Below, in pieces: positions 1-8,102 of a DNA stretch of 9,635 bases. Made by a program: the position numbers and the translations under genes. Source of the DNA: Bdellovibrionota bacterium (GTDB lineage: Bacteria > Bdellovibrionota > Bacteriovoracia > Bacteriovoracales > Bacteriovoracaceae); the NCBI GenBank assembly GCA_030836365.1, contig JAURQB010000194.1, forward strand, positions 1 through 9,635, written 5' to 3'. Under the pieces are notes generated by a model. The model had not been told where the DNA came from and did not search any database. It saw nothing but the letters and a program-made list of their open reading frames with translations. Each line of letters opens with the position of its first letter. Position 1 is the first letter of the stretch.

Positions 1-1302
1 CAGCTAAAAATCATCCATCACGACAAAATTAAAGTAGGACAATATTTTGATTCTTTTCGTGATCGAATTATGTTTCCAATATTTGATGCTTACAACAACC
101 CAATGGGGTTTACTAGTCGTGCAACTAAAAAGAATCAGCAACCTAAATATTTAAACTCCTCTGAGAGTATCGCATTTATTAAAAAGAGACTTTTATACGG
201 AATTAATTTAGCGAAATCTTCGATTAGAGATAAAAATCAACTTATTTTATGCGAAGGAAATATGGATGCCATTACCCTTCATCAAAAAGGTTTTACTAAT
301 ACAGTGGCGATTATGGGAACGGCTTACAACTCAACCCTTACTCCAACACTAAAGTCCTTGAGTAAAAATATTATTCTAGCATTGGACACTGATGCCGCGG
401 GATATGAAGCGGCAAAGAGAGCCAACCAGCTTCTCTTGCAGGATGATGTTATTAGTAAATATATTTCTTTTGCTCCGTACAAAGACCCTGATGAATACCT
501 ATCTAAAAAAAGCAGTTTAGATTTAGAAAAAATGATTGATTCCTCTCCTAGTTTTATTGATTTCGAATTAACTAATATTAGAGACAACCAGAGGCCAAAT
601 TCAATTGAGCAAAAAATTGAAACCATTAAGCAAGCTACTGAACTTTTAAAACCTTTAGGTAAATCAGTTTACTCAAAAGAGAAATTATCGGAATTTGCCC
701 TTAGTATAGGTATTAAATCAAGCCCAGAGGAACTTTTAGCAGAATTCGCCAAAGAGGCTCCGCCTCGCCAACAGACAATATTACAAGCAGAGCCAAAGGG
801 TGAAAAAAAGCCTACTCCCGACATAACTACCAGTAATCACGTTGTGTCTACCATTTTTTTGTCTAAAAGTATGGAGCTAGCGGTAAGAGAAATCCTAAAA
901 AATCCCGAATTAATGGAATTAGAAAAGTGGAGCGAAATGCTTGATTTATTGAACCCTAATGAGGTAAAAATGTGGTTTACTTCGATTCAAAAATTATATT
1001 TTGAAGTTGACGATCAAGACTTTGGACCAATGGTGCTTGATGTACTCAATAAAGAGAATGTCACTCCTGAGTTTAAGTCGATTGTCGGAGCAGCTATTTA
1101 TCGCTCTGAAGGGAGAACCCCTTTAGATGTTAAAGGACAAAATCAATTGTTATCCGATCTCACTAAAAGAATTAAGAAGGAACAACTGATTGAAAAGCGC
1201 AAGCAGCTTTTTACCGAGCACTTAAATGCTCCAACTCCTGAACAAGAAGAGATATTAAGACAAATAAATAATATTCAACTCCAAATAAAAAATATCAACT
1301 AA
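1..1302 (+). CDS. dnaG: DNA primase DnaG, 5'-truncated by the window edge
   Basis: DnaG synthesises the short RNA primers that start leading- and lagging-strand replication, working with the replicative helicase DnaB. The reading frame is open from base 1 (433 codons visible). The first visible ATG at base 70 is internal, because the conserved primase stretch FRDRIMFPI begins before it. The zinc-binding domain and the start of the polymerase domain are therefore outside the window. Visible landmarks are KYLNS (DnaG core), the TOPRIM acidic motif EGNMD (bases 253-267), the metal-binding pair in LALDTDAAG (Asp codons at 385 and 391), and DPDE at 484-495. The last ~180 codons are helical and divergent, as expected for the DnaB-binding C-terminal domain. 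Oddities: the usual Tyr of EGYMD is Asn, and the usual GFGGR reads GFTSR. All expected acidic residues are present, so it should be active. It is followed directly by rpoD, the classical macromolecular synthesis operon order. Confidence 0.95.
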   Translation, partial: QLKIIHHDKIKVGQYFDSFRDRIMFPIFDAYNNPMGFTSRATKKNQQPKYLNSSESIAFIKKRLLYGINLAKSSIRDKNQLILCEGNMDAITLHQKGFTNTVAIMGTAYNSTLTPTLKSLSKNIILALDTDAAGYEAAKRANQLLLQDDVISKYISFAPYKDPDEYLSKKSSLDLEKMIDSSPSFIDFELTNIRDNQRPNSIEQKIETIKQATELLKPLGKSVYSKEKLSEFALSIGIKSSPEELLAEFAKEAPPRQQTILQAEPKGEKKPTPDITTSNHVVSTIFLSKSMELAVREILKNPELMELEKWSEMLDLLNPNEVKMWFTSIQKLYFEVDDQDFGPMVLDVLNKENVTPEFKSIVGAAIYRSEGRTPLDVKGQNQLLSDLTKRIKKEQLIEKRKQLFTEHLNAPTPEQEEILRQINNIQLQIKNIN

Positions 1303-1308
1303 GAAGGA
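1301..1308 (+). promoter_or_regulatory. Shine-Dalgarno of rpoD overlapping the dnaG stop
   Basis: AAGAAGGA ends 7 nt before the rpoD ATG at 1316, and its first two bases are the last two of the dnaG TAA stop. This supports the rpoD start and suggests that ribosomes ending dnaG help load rpoD. Confidence 0.75.
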
Positions 1309-1315
1309 TTTTTTA

Positions 1316-3061
1316 ATGAGCATTGATTTATTCCTAAAATCAAAAGAGTTTACAAAGCTGCTATCAAAAGGCAAAGACCAGACGCATTTATCTCCAGAAG
1401 AGATCAATGATGCGATCCCTGCTCACATTATCGAGCCAGACCAAATTGATACAATTTTACTAGAACTCACAAAAGAGAAAATTGAAATTAAAGTAGAAGA
1501 GGTTGAAGAAGATGAAGAAGGCATCAAGTTTGATGGTACTGAAATTATCGAAGAAGCTCTTTCAAAAGAAGAAAAAGCAGAGCTCAGGTCTGCCTCTACT
1601 GACCCAGTAAAATTATACTTAAAAAGAATGGGTTCAGTTGCTCTTCTAACCCGAGAAGGTGAAGTAGAGATTGCAAAAGAAATTGAAGAAGGTGAGAAAG
1701 AAATTATCCTTTCTTCACTATCATCAAGTCATGCACTTAAAGAAATTATTAAGCTTAAAGAGAGAATCTTAAGCCAAGAGAATCCTAATGAATTTGTCAA
1801 AGAGCTCGTTAGAGGACTCGACGATGAATCGACAAACGCAGAGGTTAAAAAAACTTCAACTCGAATTATTGCAGTTTGTGACCAGATCAATGTCCTATTA
1901 GAAGACATAGAGAAAGATGATGGAACGTTAAAGAAGTTTAACGAAAACCAAAAAGCCGAGATGGAAAAAGTTGCTGAAACACTGGCTGACCTCACATTTA
2001 ATCGCAAAATTATTAACAGCTTCGTTGAACCAGTAAAAAAATATTTTCTTCAATTTAGAGATCTTTATGAGCAAGAAGATAGAATCTTTAAATTCTTAGA
2101 GGTTGCAGATAGAGAAAAATATCGAGAGCTTCATGACAAAATCATGGAAGACGATGCATTCAAGCGTAAATATGCAAAGCACCTATTTACAACAGATGCA
2201 AAAATTGAACAACTTATTCGAAACCAAGAAGATATCCTGCGAAAATTTAGAAGGCTCTCTATTGAAGCTGGTATGGATTACGAAGATATTGAGAACGTAC
2301 ACGGCATTATCCAAAAAGGTGAGGAAAAAGCAGACAAAGCCAAGGCACAACTTGTTGAAGCGAACCTAAGGCTCGTTGTCTCGATCGCGAAAAAATACAC
2401 AAACCGCGGCCTTCAATTTCTCGACCTCATTCAAGAAGGAAATATCGGTCTAATGAAAGCAGTCGATAAATTTGAGTATCGTCGAGGGTACAAGTTCTCT
2501 ACTTATGCAACTTGGTGGATCAGGCAAGCTATTACTCGTGCCATCGCTGATCAAGCGAGAACGATTCGTATTCCAGTTCATATGATTGAAACAATTAACA
2601 AAATGGTTCGGACTTCTAGACAGCTTATCCAAGAACTAGGCCGAGAGCCAACACCGGAGGAAATTGCTGAAAGGATGGACCTTCCGGTAGATAAAGTTAA
2701 AAAAGTTCAAAAGATCTCCAAGGAGCCAATTTCCCTTGAAACTCCTATTGGGGAAGAAGAAGACAGCTCACTGGGAGACTTTATCGAAGATAAAAAAATC
2801 ATCTCCCCTCAAGACGCCGTAATGAGTGTTACGCTTTCTGAGCAAACGAGAAGCGTATTATCGACCCTTACCCCAAGGGAGGAAAAGGTTCTTCGAATGA
2901 GATTTGGAATTGGTGAAAAGTCTGATCATACCCTTGAGGAAGTTGGACAGTATTTCTTTGTTACAAGAGAAAGAATCAGGCAAATTGAAGCAAAAGCTCT
3001 TCGCAAACTTCGTCACCCAAGTAGAGCAAAATTACTTAAATCCTACACTGATAATAATTAG
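1316..3061 (+). CDS. rpoD: Primary (housekeeping) sigma-70 factor RpoD
   Basis: This is the principal sigma factor, which directs RNA polymerase core to -10/-35 promoters. At 581 residues it carries all family regions: a region 1.1-like N-terminus (about 1-60), an acidic linker (60-90), region 1.2 (about 94-127, DPVKLYLKRMGSVALLTREG), a ~200-residue non-conserved insert (about 128-335), region 2 (about 345-420), region 3 (about 421-500) and region 4 (about 505-575). The -10-reading residues match E. coli sigma-70: the two Trp (W400, W401) that act in promoter melting, and Gln404 and Thr407 in the Q437/T440 positions. The -35-reading helix keeps Arg551, Glu552 and Arg555. The one unusual residue is Phe548, in the turn before that helix, where Asp, Gly, Asn or Glu is usual. 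The start is set by a good Shine-Dalgarno. It is probably co-transcribed with dnaG, and I saw no convincing internal promoter at the dnaG 3' end. A strong terminator follows. Confidence 0.97.
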   Translation: MSIDLFLKSKEFTKLLSKGKDQTHLSPEEINDAIPAHIIEPDQIDTILLELTKEKIEIKVEEVEEDEEGIKFDGTEIIEEALSKEEKAELRSASTDPVKLYLKRMGSVALLTREGEVEIAKEIEEGEKEIILSSLSSSHALKEIIKLKERILSQENPNEFVKELVRGLDDESTNAEVKKTSTRIIAVCDQINVLLEDIEKDDGTLKKFNENQKAEMEKVAETLADLTFNRKIINSFVEPVKKYFLQFRDLYEQEDRIFKFLEVADREKYRELHDKIMEDDAFKRKYAKHLFTTDAKIEQLIRNQEDILRKFRRLSIEAGMDYEDIENVHGIIQKGEEKADKAKAQLVEANLRLVVSIAKKYTNRGLQFLDLIQEGNIGLMKAVDKFEYRRGYKFSTYATWWIRQAITRAIADQARTIRIPVHMIETINKMVRTSRQLIQELGREPTPEEIAERMDLPVDKVKKVQKISKEPISLETPIGEEEDSSLGDFIEDKKIISPQDAVMSVTLSEQTRSVLSTLTPREEKVLRMRFGIGEKSDHTLEEVGQYFFVTRERIRQIEAKALRKLRHPSRAKLLKSYTDNN

Positions 3062-3072
3062 AGCTAATTAAA

Positions 3073-3102
3073 TTAGTATTTGAGATCTCGATGAGTTATA
3101 AT
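3073..3102 (+). promoter_or_regulatory. Candidate promoter inside the rpoD terminator, for the helicase operon
   Basis: A perfect -10 hexamer TATAAT lies at 3097-3102; its first base closes the terminator stem and the rest is in the loop. The best -35 at a suitable distance is weak: TTAGTA at 3073-3078, 18-bp spacer, 3 of 6 matches. Transcription would begin near 3109-3110, just before the right arm of the hairpin, giving a leader of about 20 nt. The only Shine-Dalgarno-like bases, GAG at 3119-3121, are in that right arm. The helicase must be expressed somehow despite the terminator, which supports a local promoter, but the weak -35 keeps this tentative. Confidence 0.45.
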
Positions 3103-3129
3103 ACGCAGTAAACTCATCGAGATTTTTTT
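3085..3129 (+). terminator. Intrinsic terminator of the dnaG-rpoD unit
   Basis: A perfect 13-bp inverted repeat (left arm ATCTCGATGAGTT at 3085-3097, right arm 3111-3123) encloses a 13-nt loop and runs into seven Ts at 3123-3129, the first of which is the last base of the stem. It starts 24 nt after the rpoD stop. The T-run is followed immediately by the ATG of the next gene at 3130. The opposite strand has no T-run on the other side, so it should work only on + strand transcripts. Confidence 0.9.
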
Positions 3130-6100
3130 ATGCTTTTGAACTCTAATAATATAAATGACGTCATACTTCAAAAGGCATATTCTCACTTTTCAGTAAAAAG
3201 TATTCAACACGGCTTAGCTTTACTTAACCAAGGTATGGTCTCTGTAAGCTTTAAGAAAGGTAACGTAGATAGATTCTTAATCATGACCGGCCTCTGTCAT
3301 GATAAGGGCTCACAGGAGTCAAAAGTCGTCTACAAGAAGCGCTTAGAAAACTCAGAAGGAGAATCTCCTGTATCATCAAACTGCACCTGTGATGAATGGA
3401 GCGAAAAAAATCACTGCCCTCACTCTGCTGCATTATTTTTGCTATCACTTCTTGAGGACTCAACAGAAGAATCAGAGCAAGAGGGTTACAACTTTCAAGG
3501 TGAAGTTAAAGAGCATCGCCCTCCCGCACATTTAGGGGTTGGTGTTGAAAAGTTTGGCACAATCATTAAATCTCCAAGTAAACTGATTAACTCATCACCC
3601 AAAGCAACTTATACCAACTTAAACTATTGCCTCCTAAATGGTTCAAGTACACAAATGAGCTCCCCAAGGGAGTTTTCAGGCAAACTTGTTTTTAGTTTGT
3701 TCTTTAATAATGACAATTCTCTATTTACGTATCAAATAAAACATCGATCTTCCTCTAATAATTTAAATAATTTTATTTCAATCTTTGAAAAGCTTTATAT
3801 GTTTGACTGGCAATCAGGCGTAGCATACACCCTTCCGTCAAATATAAAAATGTGCATTGAAAAACTACAAAAGAGAAATAACTTTACAAGAGATTTGTTT
3901 CTTTCATATTTCTACCAACCCAAATACCAAGACTTTATCGAAATTGAGATCGAGGGAAATAATATTAACGAAAATTTAGTTTCCGAAGTCCTCCCTCAAA
4001 TATCAGTTAAACCCTCAAATGACAGAAACAACTATTTAACCCTCTCGATATTATTCAAATCGACAGAAGGGGAGCAAGTTTACGCACCTGAATTATTGAA
4101 ACTGATTACATTTGAAGAGGATTCAGGGTTATTGAATGGGTTTAAAATAAAAAATGATGGAATATTATTTTTAGAAAAAATTACAATTGCCCTTGAGACA
4201 AACTCAAAAGTGAACACGATGGTATTAAATAACCACCCTCTCAAGAGTTTATTTGAAAACTTAATAGAGTTATTACAAGAAAGTGATTATCTAATTTTCA
4301 AAGCCCCGGACAATAATATTTGCTCTATCAAAACAAAAAGTTTTAATCAGGTATTAGTTCACCTATTTAACACATGGGGTAGAACTATTCTAAAGAGTAT
4401 TTCCTATTCATTTGAGGGAATACAGTTTCAAATTAATAAAAACTTTTTCTATGACCATGTAAGAGAGTTTAAACTATTTTTTAATACAGAAGAGATTCTG
4501 CCAATTATTTTTCAAGAATTTAACATTACAAATTGGAACCAAGGTATTTCTTTTACGCGGGAAAAAAGTACACGCAACTGGTTTGACCTATCCCTAGAAT
4601 TCGATGATGTAGATATAGCAATTATTCAAAATGCCAACCTAGAGCGCGGCATATCTGAGGTAAATGGAAAAATTTATGTTCTCGATGATGAACAAATTAA
4701 ACTTTCTCATTTTCTAAAACGCTACATTTCAACTGCAACTGAAGTAAAAAAAGATTCAAAAAATAAAAAACAATATATCATCCCGTTTTCTAGAGCGAGA
4801 ATCTTTGAACTCGTTGAATTAAAAAATCTTGGTATCATTGGTGAATTAAGTGAAGAAGAGGAACGAATTATCCATACTCTTTCTACGCTTGAAAAGATTC
4901 CCCCTGCACCAATTAAGCTAAAAGAAAAAAGCTTCCTTCGCCCTTATCAAGATATGGGTGTTAATTGGTTACATTTTTTATACCAACAAAAACTTGGAGC
5001 CTGTCTTGCTGACGACATGGGTTTAGGGAAAACATTACAAGTTATCTCTTTTATTTCCTCTATTTACCAACAAGATAAAAAATATCTAATCATTTGTCCT
5101 GTCTCGATTCTCTATAACTGGAAAAGTGAATTTGAAAAATTCTCTAAGCTTGAAGTTTCAATTTATCATGGGCCAGACCGAATGGACCAAGGGCATGGAA
5201 ATATAATTCTCACAAGCTATGGGATTCTGAAACGAGAATATCAGTCAGATTTTTTTCAAAAAGAATTTGAAGTTATTGCAATGGATGAAGTGCAAAATTT
5301 AAAAAATATTCGCTCAATCGGCAGCCTCGCGATTAGAAATATTAATGGCAATTTTAAAATATGCTTAACAGGTACACCTGTCGAAAATGATATCTCTGAG
5401 TTTTTTAACATACTTGATCTATGTGTTCCTGGATTATGGGGAGATATTCTTCAAGCAAAACGGAATAAATTTTTACGAGACAAAGCAACCGTCAGAAAAA
5501 GCTCGAAGCCTTTTATTTTAAGACGAACCAAAGATCAGGTGCTGAATGACTTACCTGATAAGGTAGAGCATAATCAAGTCCTTGAGTTCGATGGAGAAGA
5601 AAAAAAGTTCTATAACCAACTCCTTGCGACTATTCAAAATGAAATTAGAGTAACACCAAAAAGTAATCGATTTGGAATAATTTTAAGAGGAATACTTCGC
5701 TTAAGACAAAGCTGTCTATGGCAACCCGGAGATCAAAAAAATCTAAACTTAGATGCTGAATCAGCTTCAACTAAGATTAAATTTCTGTGCTCGCAAGTGG
5801 AACAAATTCTTGAGGAAGGGCACCAAGCTCTAATTTTTTCTCAATTTACAAGCTACCTTGATATTATACAAAATGTTTTCAACAAAAGAGGCTGGAATTA
5901 CTCACGAATCGATGGAAAATACTCTGTTGCTCAAAGAGAGAAAGAAATTAATAAGTTTCAAAAAGGTGACAATAAACTATTTCTCATAAGTCTTAAAGCT
6001 GGCGGAGTTGGTCTGAATTTAACCGCCGCAAGTTACGTTTTTATTATGGACCCCTGGTGGAACCCAGCTGTTGAAAATCAAGCAGTTGATAGAGCACATC

Positions 6101-6294
6101 GAATAGGACAAAAAAATAAAGTAACCGTATACCGTCCACTGATAAAAGAATCAGTGGAAGAGAAAATTCTAGTATTGCAAAATGAAAAAAAGCAACTTTT
6201 TAAAGATCTCCTTGGACAAGAGGAGGGTGAATTCTTTTCGGGTAAGTTATCCAAAGAAGATTTTGAGTTTATTTTAGATACTAGTATCGATTGA
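3130..6294 (+). CDS. SWIM zinc-finger SNF2-family DNA translocase/helicase
   Basis: This is a 1054-residue ATP-driven double-stranded DNA translocase of the bacterial SNF2 type. The N-terminus carries a SWIM zinc finger, C85-x-C87-x8-C96-x-H98, thought to bind nucleic acid or protein. Residues about 100-595 show no motif I recognise. The motor starts at LRPYQ (603-607), followed by Walker A DDMGLGKT (628-635, Lys634), the Walker B box DEVQ (719-722; DEAQ or DEAH is commoner), LTGTPVEN (746-753), FSQF (903-906), GGVGLNL (958-964) and the arginine-finger motif VDRAHRIGQ (986-994). All motor motifs are intact, so an active ATPase is expected. Family members are linked to transcription recycling or DNA repair, but the specific role here cannot be read from sequence. 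An in-frame stop at 3109-3111 makes ATG 3130 the first ATG start. The GT2 gene follows after 10 nt, so the three genes probably share a transcript. Confidence 0.93.
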   Translation: MLLNSNNINDVILQKAYSHFSVKSIQHGLALLNQGMVSVSFKKGNVDRFLIMTGLCHDKGSQESKVVYKKRLENSEGESPVSSNCTCDEWSEKNHCPHSAALFLLSLLEDSTEESEQEGYNFQGEVKEHRPPAHLGVGVEKFGTIIKSPSKLINSSPKATYTNLNYCLLNGSSTQMSSPREFSGKLVFSLFFNNDNSLFTYQIKHRSSSNNLNNFISIFEKLYMFDWQSGVAYTLPSNIKMCIEKLQKRNNFTRDLFLSYFYQPKYQDFIEIEIEGNNINENLVSEVLPQISVKPSNDRNNYLTLSILFKSTEGEQVYAPELLKLITFEEDSGLLNGFKIKNDGILFLEKITIALETNSKVNTMVLNNHPLKSLFENLIELLQESDYLIFKAPDNNICSIKTKSFNQVLVHLFNTWGRTILKSISYSFEGIQFQINKNFFYDHVREFKLFFNTEEILPIIFQEFNITNWNQGISFTREKSTRNWFDLSLEFDDVDIAIIQNANLERGISEVNGKIYVLDDEQIKLSHFLKRYISTATEVKKDSKNKKQYIIPFSRARIFELVELKNLGIIGELSEEEERIIHTLSTLEKIPPAPIKLKEKSFLRPYQDMGVNWLHFLYQQKLGACLADDMGLGKTLQVISFISSIYQQDKKYLIICPVSILYNWKSEFEKFSKLEVSIYHGPDRMDQGHGNIILTSYGILKREYQSDFFQKEFEVIAMDEVQNLKNIRSIGSLAIRNINGNFKICLTGTPVENDISEFFNILDLCVPGLWGDILQAKRNKFLRDKATVRKSSKPFILRRTKDQVLNDLPDKVEHNQVLEFDGEEKKFYNQLLATIQNEIRVTPKSNRFGIILRGILRLRQSCLWQPGDQKNLNLDAESASTKIKFLCSQVEQILEEGHQALIFSQFTSYLDIIQNVFNKRGWNYSRIDGKYSVAQREKEINKFQKGDNKLFLISLKAGGVGLNLTAASYVFIMDPWWNPAVENQAVDRAHRIGQKNKVTVYRPLIKESVEEKILVLQNEKKQLFKDLLGQEEGEFFSGKLSKEDFEFILDTSID
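6135..6158 (+). repeat. Perfect 9-bp hairpin inside the helicase gene
   Basis: The arms TCCACTGAT (6135-6143) and ATCAGTGGA (6150-6158) pair perfectly around the loop AAAAGA. It lies about 135 nt before the helicase stop, in codons for the conserved tail after the arginine-finger motif. No T-run follows, so it is not an intrinsic terminator. It may be a chance product of codon choice. Confidence 0.5.
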
Positions 6295-6304
6295 GAAAAG
6301 AATC

Positions 6305-7066
6305 ATGATCAAAATTTCAGGTTTAATCATTACTTTTAACGAAGAACATAATATCGAGCGATGTATAAAATCGATGTTACCCGTATGTGACGAGATTATT
6401 GTCATCGACTCTGGCTCAACAGATAATACTGTCTCAATTGCGAACTCAATGGGAGTTCGAACAATATATAATCCATTTCAAGGCCATATTGAGCAAAAAA
6501 ACTATGCAATAGATCAAGCTAAGTTTGATTATGTTCTTAGCCTTGATGCTGACGAAGAAATCGATAACGAACTCATTAGAAATATTACGAAACTTAAATC
6601 AAACTTGCTTTCAGATGGAGTCATGTTTAATCGACTTACTCGTTATGTTGATCGATGGATATATCATTGTGATTGGTATCCTGATACGAAATTACGTTTA
6701 TGGAAAAAAAACATGGGACGTTGGGGTGGAGTTAACCCTCATGATATTATCATTATGCAGCCCAGTGCTAAAATTCAAAAAATACCAGGAAACTTAAAAC
6801 ACTATTCTTATAATTCAATTAGTGAACACGTTGAGCAAACTAATAAATTTACGACCATTGCGGCTAGAGCCGCCTATTCAAATGGGGTCAAATCTTCGTT
6901 TTTTAAAATCATTACCAGACCATTTCTTAAATTTTTAAAAGATTATTTTTTACGTCTCGGATTTCTTGACGGCAAGTATGGCTTTATTATTTGCTATATT
7001 AACAGCTTGAGTGCTCTCTTGAAGTATTCAAAAATAAAAGATCTTCAAGAGGGTAAAAAAATATGA
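6305..7066 (+). CDS. Family 2 glycosyltransferase, LPS-core beta-glucosyltransferase type
   Basis: A 253-residue GT-A-fold enzyme that transfers a sugar from a nucleotide donor, probably at the inner face of the cytoplasmic membrane during LPS-core or related glycan assembly. The N-terminus has the GT2 signature ISGLIITFNEEHNIERC (about 4-20) and the nucleotide-binding VIDSGSTDNT (33-42). The metal-binding DxD motif is D81-A-D83, followed by Glu-Glu. Further along are GGVNPHD (141-147) and HYSYNS (166-171), and the C-terminus (about 214-243) is the aromatic, basic RLGFLDGKYGF segment typical of WaaE/KdtX-like LPS glucosyltransferases, probably a peripheral membrane anchor. Length is normal for the group. 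The start follows the helicase stop by 10 nt and has only a weak purine run (GAGAAAAG) ahead of it. Its stop overlaps the next start. Donor and acceptor cannot be told from sequence. Confidence 0.88.
   Translation: MIKISGLIITFNEEHNIERCIKSMLPVCDEIIVIDSGSTDNTVSIANSMGVRTIYNPFQGHIEQKNYAIDQAKFDYVLSLDADEEIDNELIRNITKLKSNLLSDGVMFNRLTRYVDRWIYHCDWYPDTKLRLWKKNMGRWGGVNPHDIIIMQPSAKIQKIPGNLKHYSYNSISEHVEQTNKFTTIAARAAYSNGVKSSFFKIITRPFLKFLKDYFLRLGFLDGKYGFIICYINSLSALLKYSKIKDLQEGKKI
7047..7053 (+). promoter_or_regulatory. Shine-Dalgarno of the GT4 gene within the GT2 coding end
   Basis: AAGAGGG lies 9 nt before the ATG at 7063 and inside the last codons of the GT2 gene. With the 4-nt ATGA stop/start overlap it points to translational coupling of the two transferases. 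Confidence 0.7.
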
Positions 7067-8046
7067 AAATTCTTTTTCAGACAAATAATATCCTACCTGT
7101 AAAAACATATGGCGGAACTGAAAGGATTATCTTTTGGCTAATGAAGCATTTAAAAGAACTTGGCCATCATCCGGTTCTAATTGGTCATCCCGATTCGAAT
7201 GTATCAGATTTTGGAATTGAACATATTCCGTATGATTCTAAATTATCTGAAGACTGGGAAGCATTAATTCCTGAAGATATTGATCTTATTCATTTAAGTT
7301 ACAATTATACATTTAAGAAAAAAGAATTCCCTACCCTGTTCACCATTCACGGAAATGGCCAGGTGGGAGAAAAGTTTCCATTAAACTCTGTATTTGTTTC
7401 ACGTAAGCATGCAAACAATCACGGTTCTGACGCATTTGTTTATAACGGCATAGACTTTGATGAATATCCATTAAAGAACAACCCAAAAAAGGAGTCTAAT
7501 TGGAATAACTTTCTTTTTTTGGCGAAGGCATCTTGGAGCATTAAAAATCTTAAATCTTGTTTGAAAGCATGCAAATCTGCAAAAAAAAACCTACATATCG
7601 TCGGCGGCAAGTCCTGGCTACCTTCAAAATATGTGAAAAATCATGGCTTTCAAGGCGGGGAAGCTAAAAATCACATCATCCAACAATCCGACGCTCTGCT
7701 CTTTCCGATTAAATGGGAAGAACCATTTGGATTAGCAATTATCGAATCAATGGGGTTTGGCCTTCCTGTTATTGGCTCAAAATATGGCAGCTTACCTGAG
7801 TTGATCACTAATGATACTGGAATTATTTGTCAAAATGAACAGGAGTTAATGAGCGTTGTAAAAGACTGTACTCACACTTTCCATTCTTCAAAAATTATCG
7901 AATATGCTCGGAGTAATTTTTCAAGCCTTGAAATGACCAAAAACTACATTCAAATGTATGACATGGTTTTACAAAAGAGTATCATTAACTCACAAGCTCC
8001 GACATGGGGATATCCTGCTAAAGCAACCTCTGGGCTACCGTTCTAG
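7063..8046 (+). CDS. Family 4 glycosyltransferase (AviGT4-like, GT-B fold)
   Basis: A 327-residue retaining glycosyltransferase of the GT4 family, expected to move a sugar from a nucleotide donor onto a glycan or lipid acceptor in the cytoplasm. The N-terminal half has the glycine motif TYGGTERI (15-22), which with the short length suggests the compact AviGT4-like subgroup, then TIHGNG (94-99) and YNGIDFDEYP (127-136). In the C-terminal donor-binding half, LAKASWSIKN (153-162) sits where the family's basic residues lie, and the E-x7-E motif is E220 to E228 (EEPFGLAIIESM), followed by GLPVIGSKYGSLPE. No signal peptide or clear membrane segment is seen. The start overlaps the GT2 stop by 4 nt, so the pair probably act on the same surface glycan. 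A run of nine As at 7581-7589 is the longest homopolymer I noticed in the window. The acceptor is unknown. Confidence 0.88.
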   Translation: MKILFQTNNILPVKTYGGTERIIFWLMKHLKELGHHPVLIGHPDSNVSDFGIEHIPYDSKLSEDWEALIPEDIDLIHLSYNYTFKKKEFPTLFTIHGNGQVGEKFPLNSVFVSRKHANNHGSDAFVYNGIDFDEYPLKNNPKKESNWNNFLFLAKASWSIKNLKSCLKACKSAKKNLHIVGGKSWLPSKYVKNHGFQGGEAKNHIIQQSDALLFPIKWEEPFGLAIIESMGFGLPVIGSKYGSLPELITNDTGIICQNEQELMSVVKDCTHTFHSSKIIEYARSNFSSLEMTKNYIQMYDMVLQKSIINSQAPTWGYPAKATSGLPF

Positions 8047-8102
8047 AGAGCTCTATAAAGCTTCTACACAAATGAAATAATCAGTATTTAACAATCTTTT
8101 TT

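Noticed and set aside
324..626. Open frame of 100 codons on the - strand inside dnaG
   Set aside because: It lies wholly opposite the conserved DnaG TOPRIM region, has no recognisable motif and is a shadow of the real gene. The same holds for the - strand frames at 1729-2007, 2450-2632 and 3281-3463.
2103..2369. Overlapping + strand frame of 88 codons inside rpoD
   Set aside because: Out-of-frame shadow over the sigma-factor non-conserved region and start of region 2, with no motif. The + strand frame at 6525-6797 inside the GT2 gene is rejected for the same reason.
3354..3366. AGGAG-AAT-CTCCT short hairpin inside the helicase gene
   Set aside because: Only 5 bp with a 3-nt loop, in coding sequence, and with no associated signal; likely chance.
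8047..8054. AGAGCTCT palindrome just after the GT4 stop, as a terminator
   Set aside because: An 8-nt palindrome with no loop and no following T-run cannot form an intrinsic terminator.
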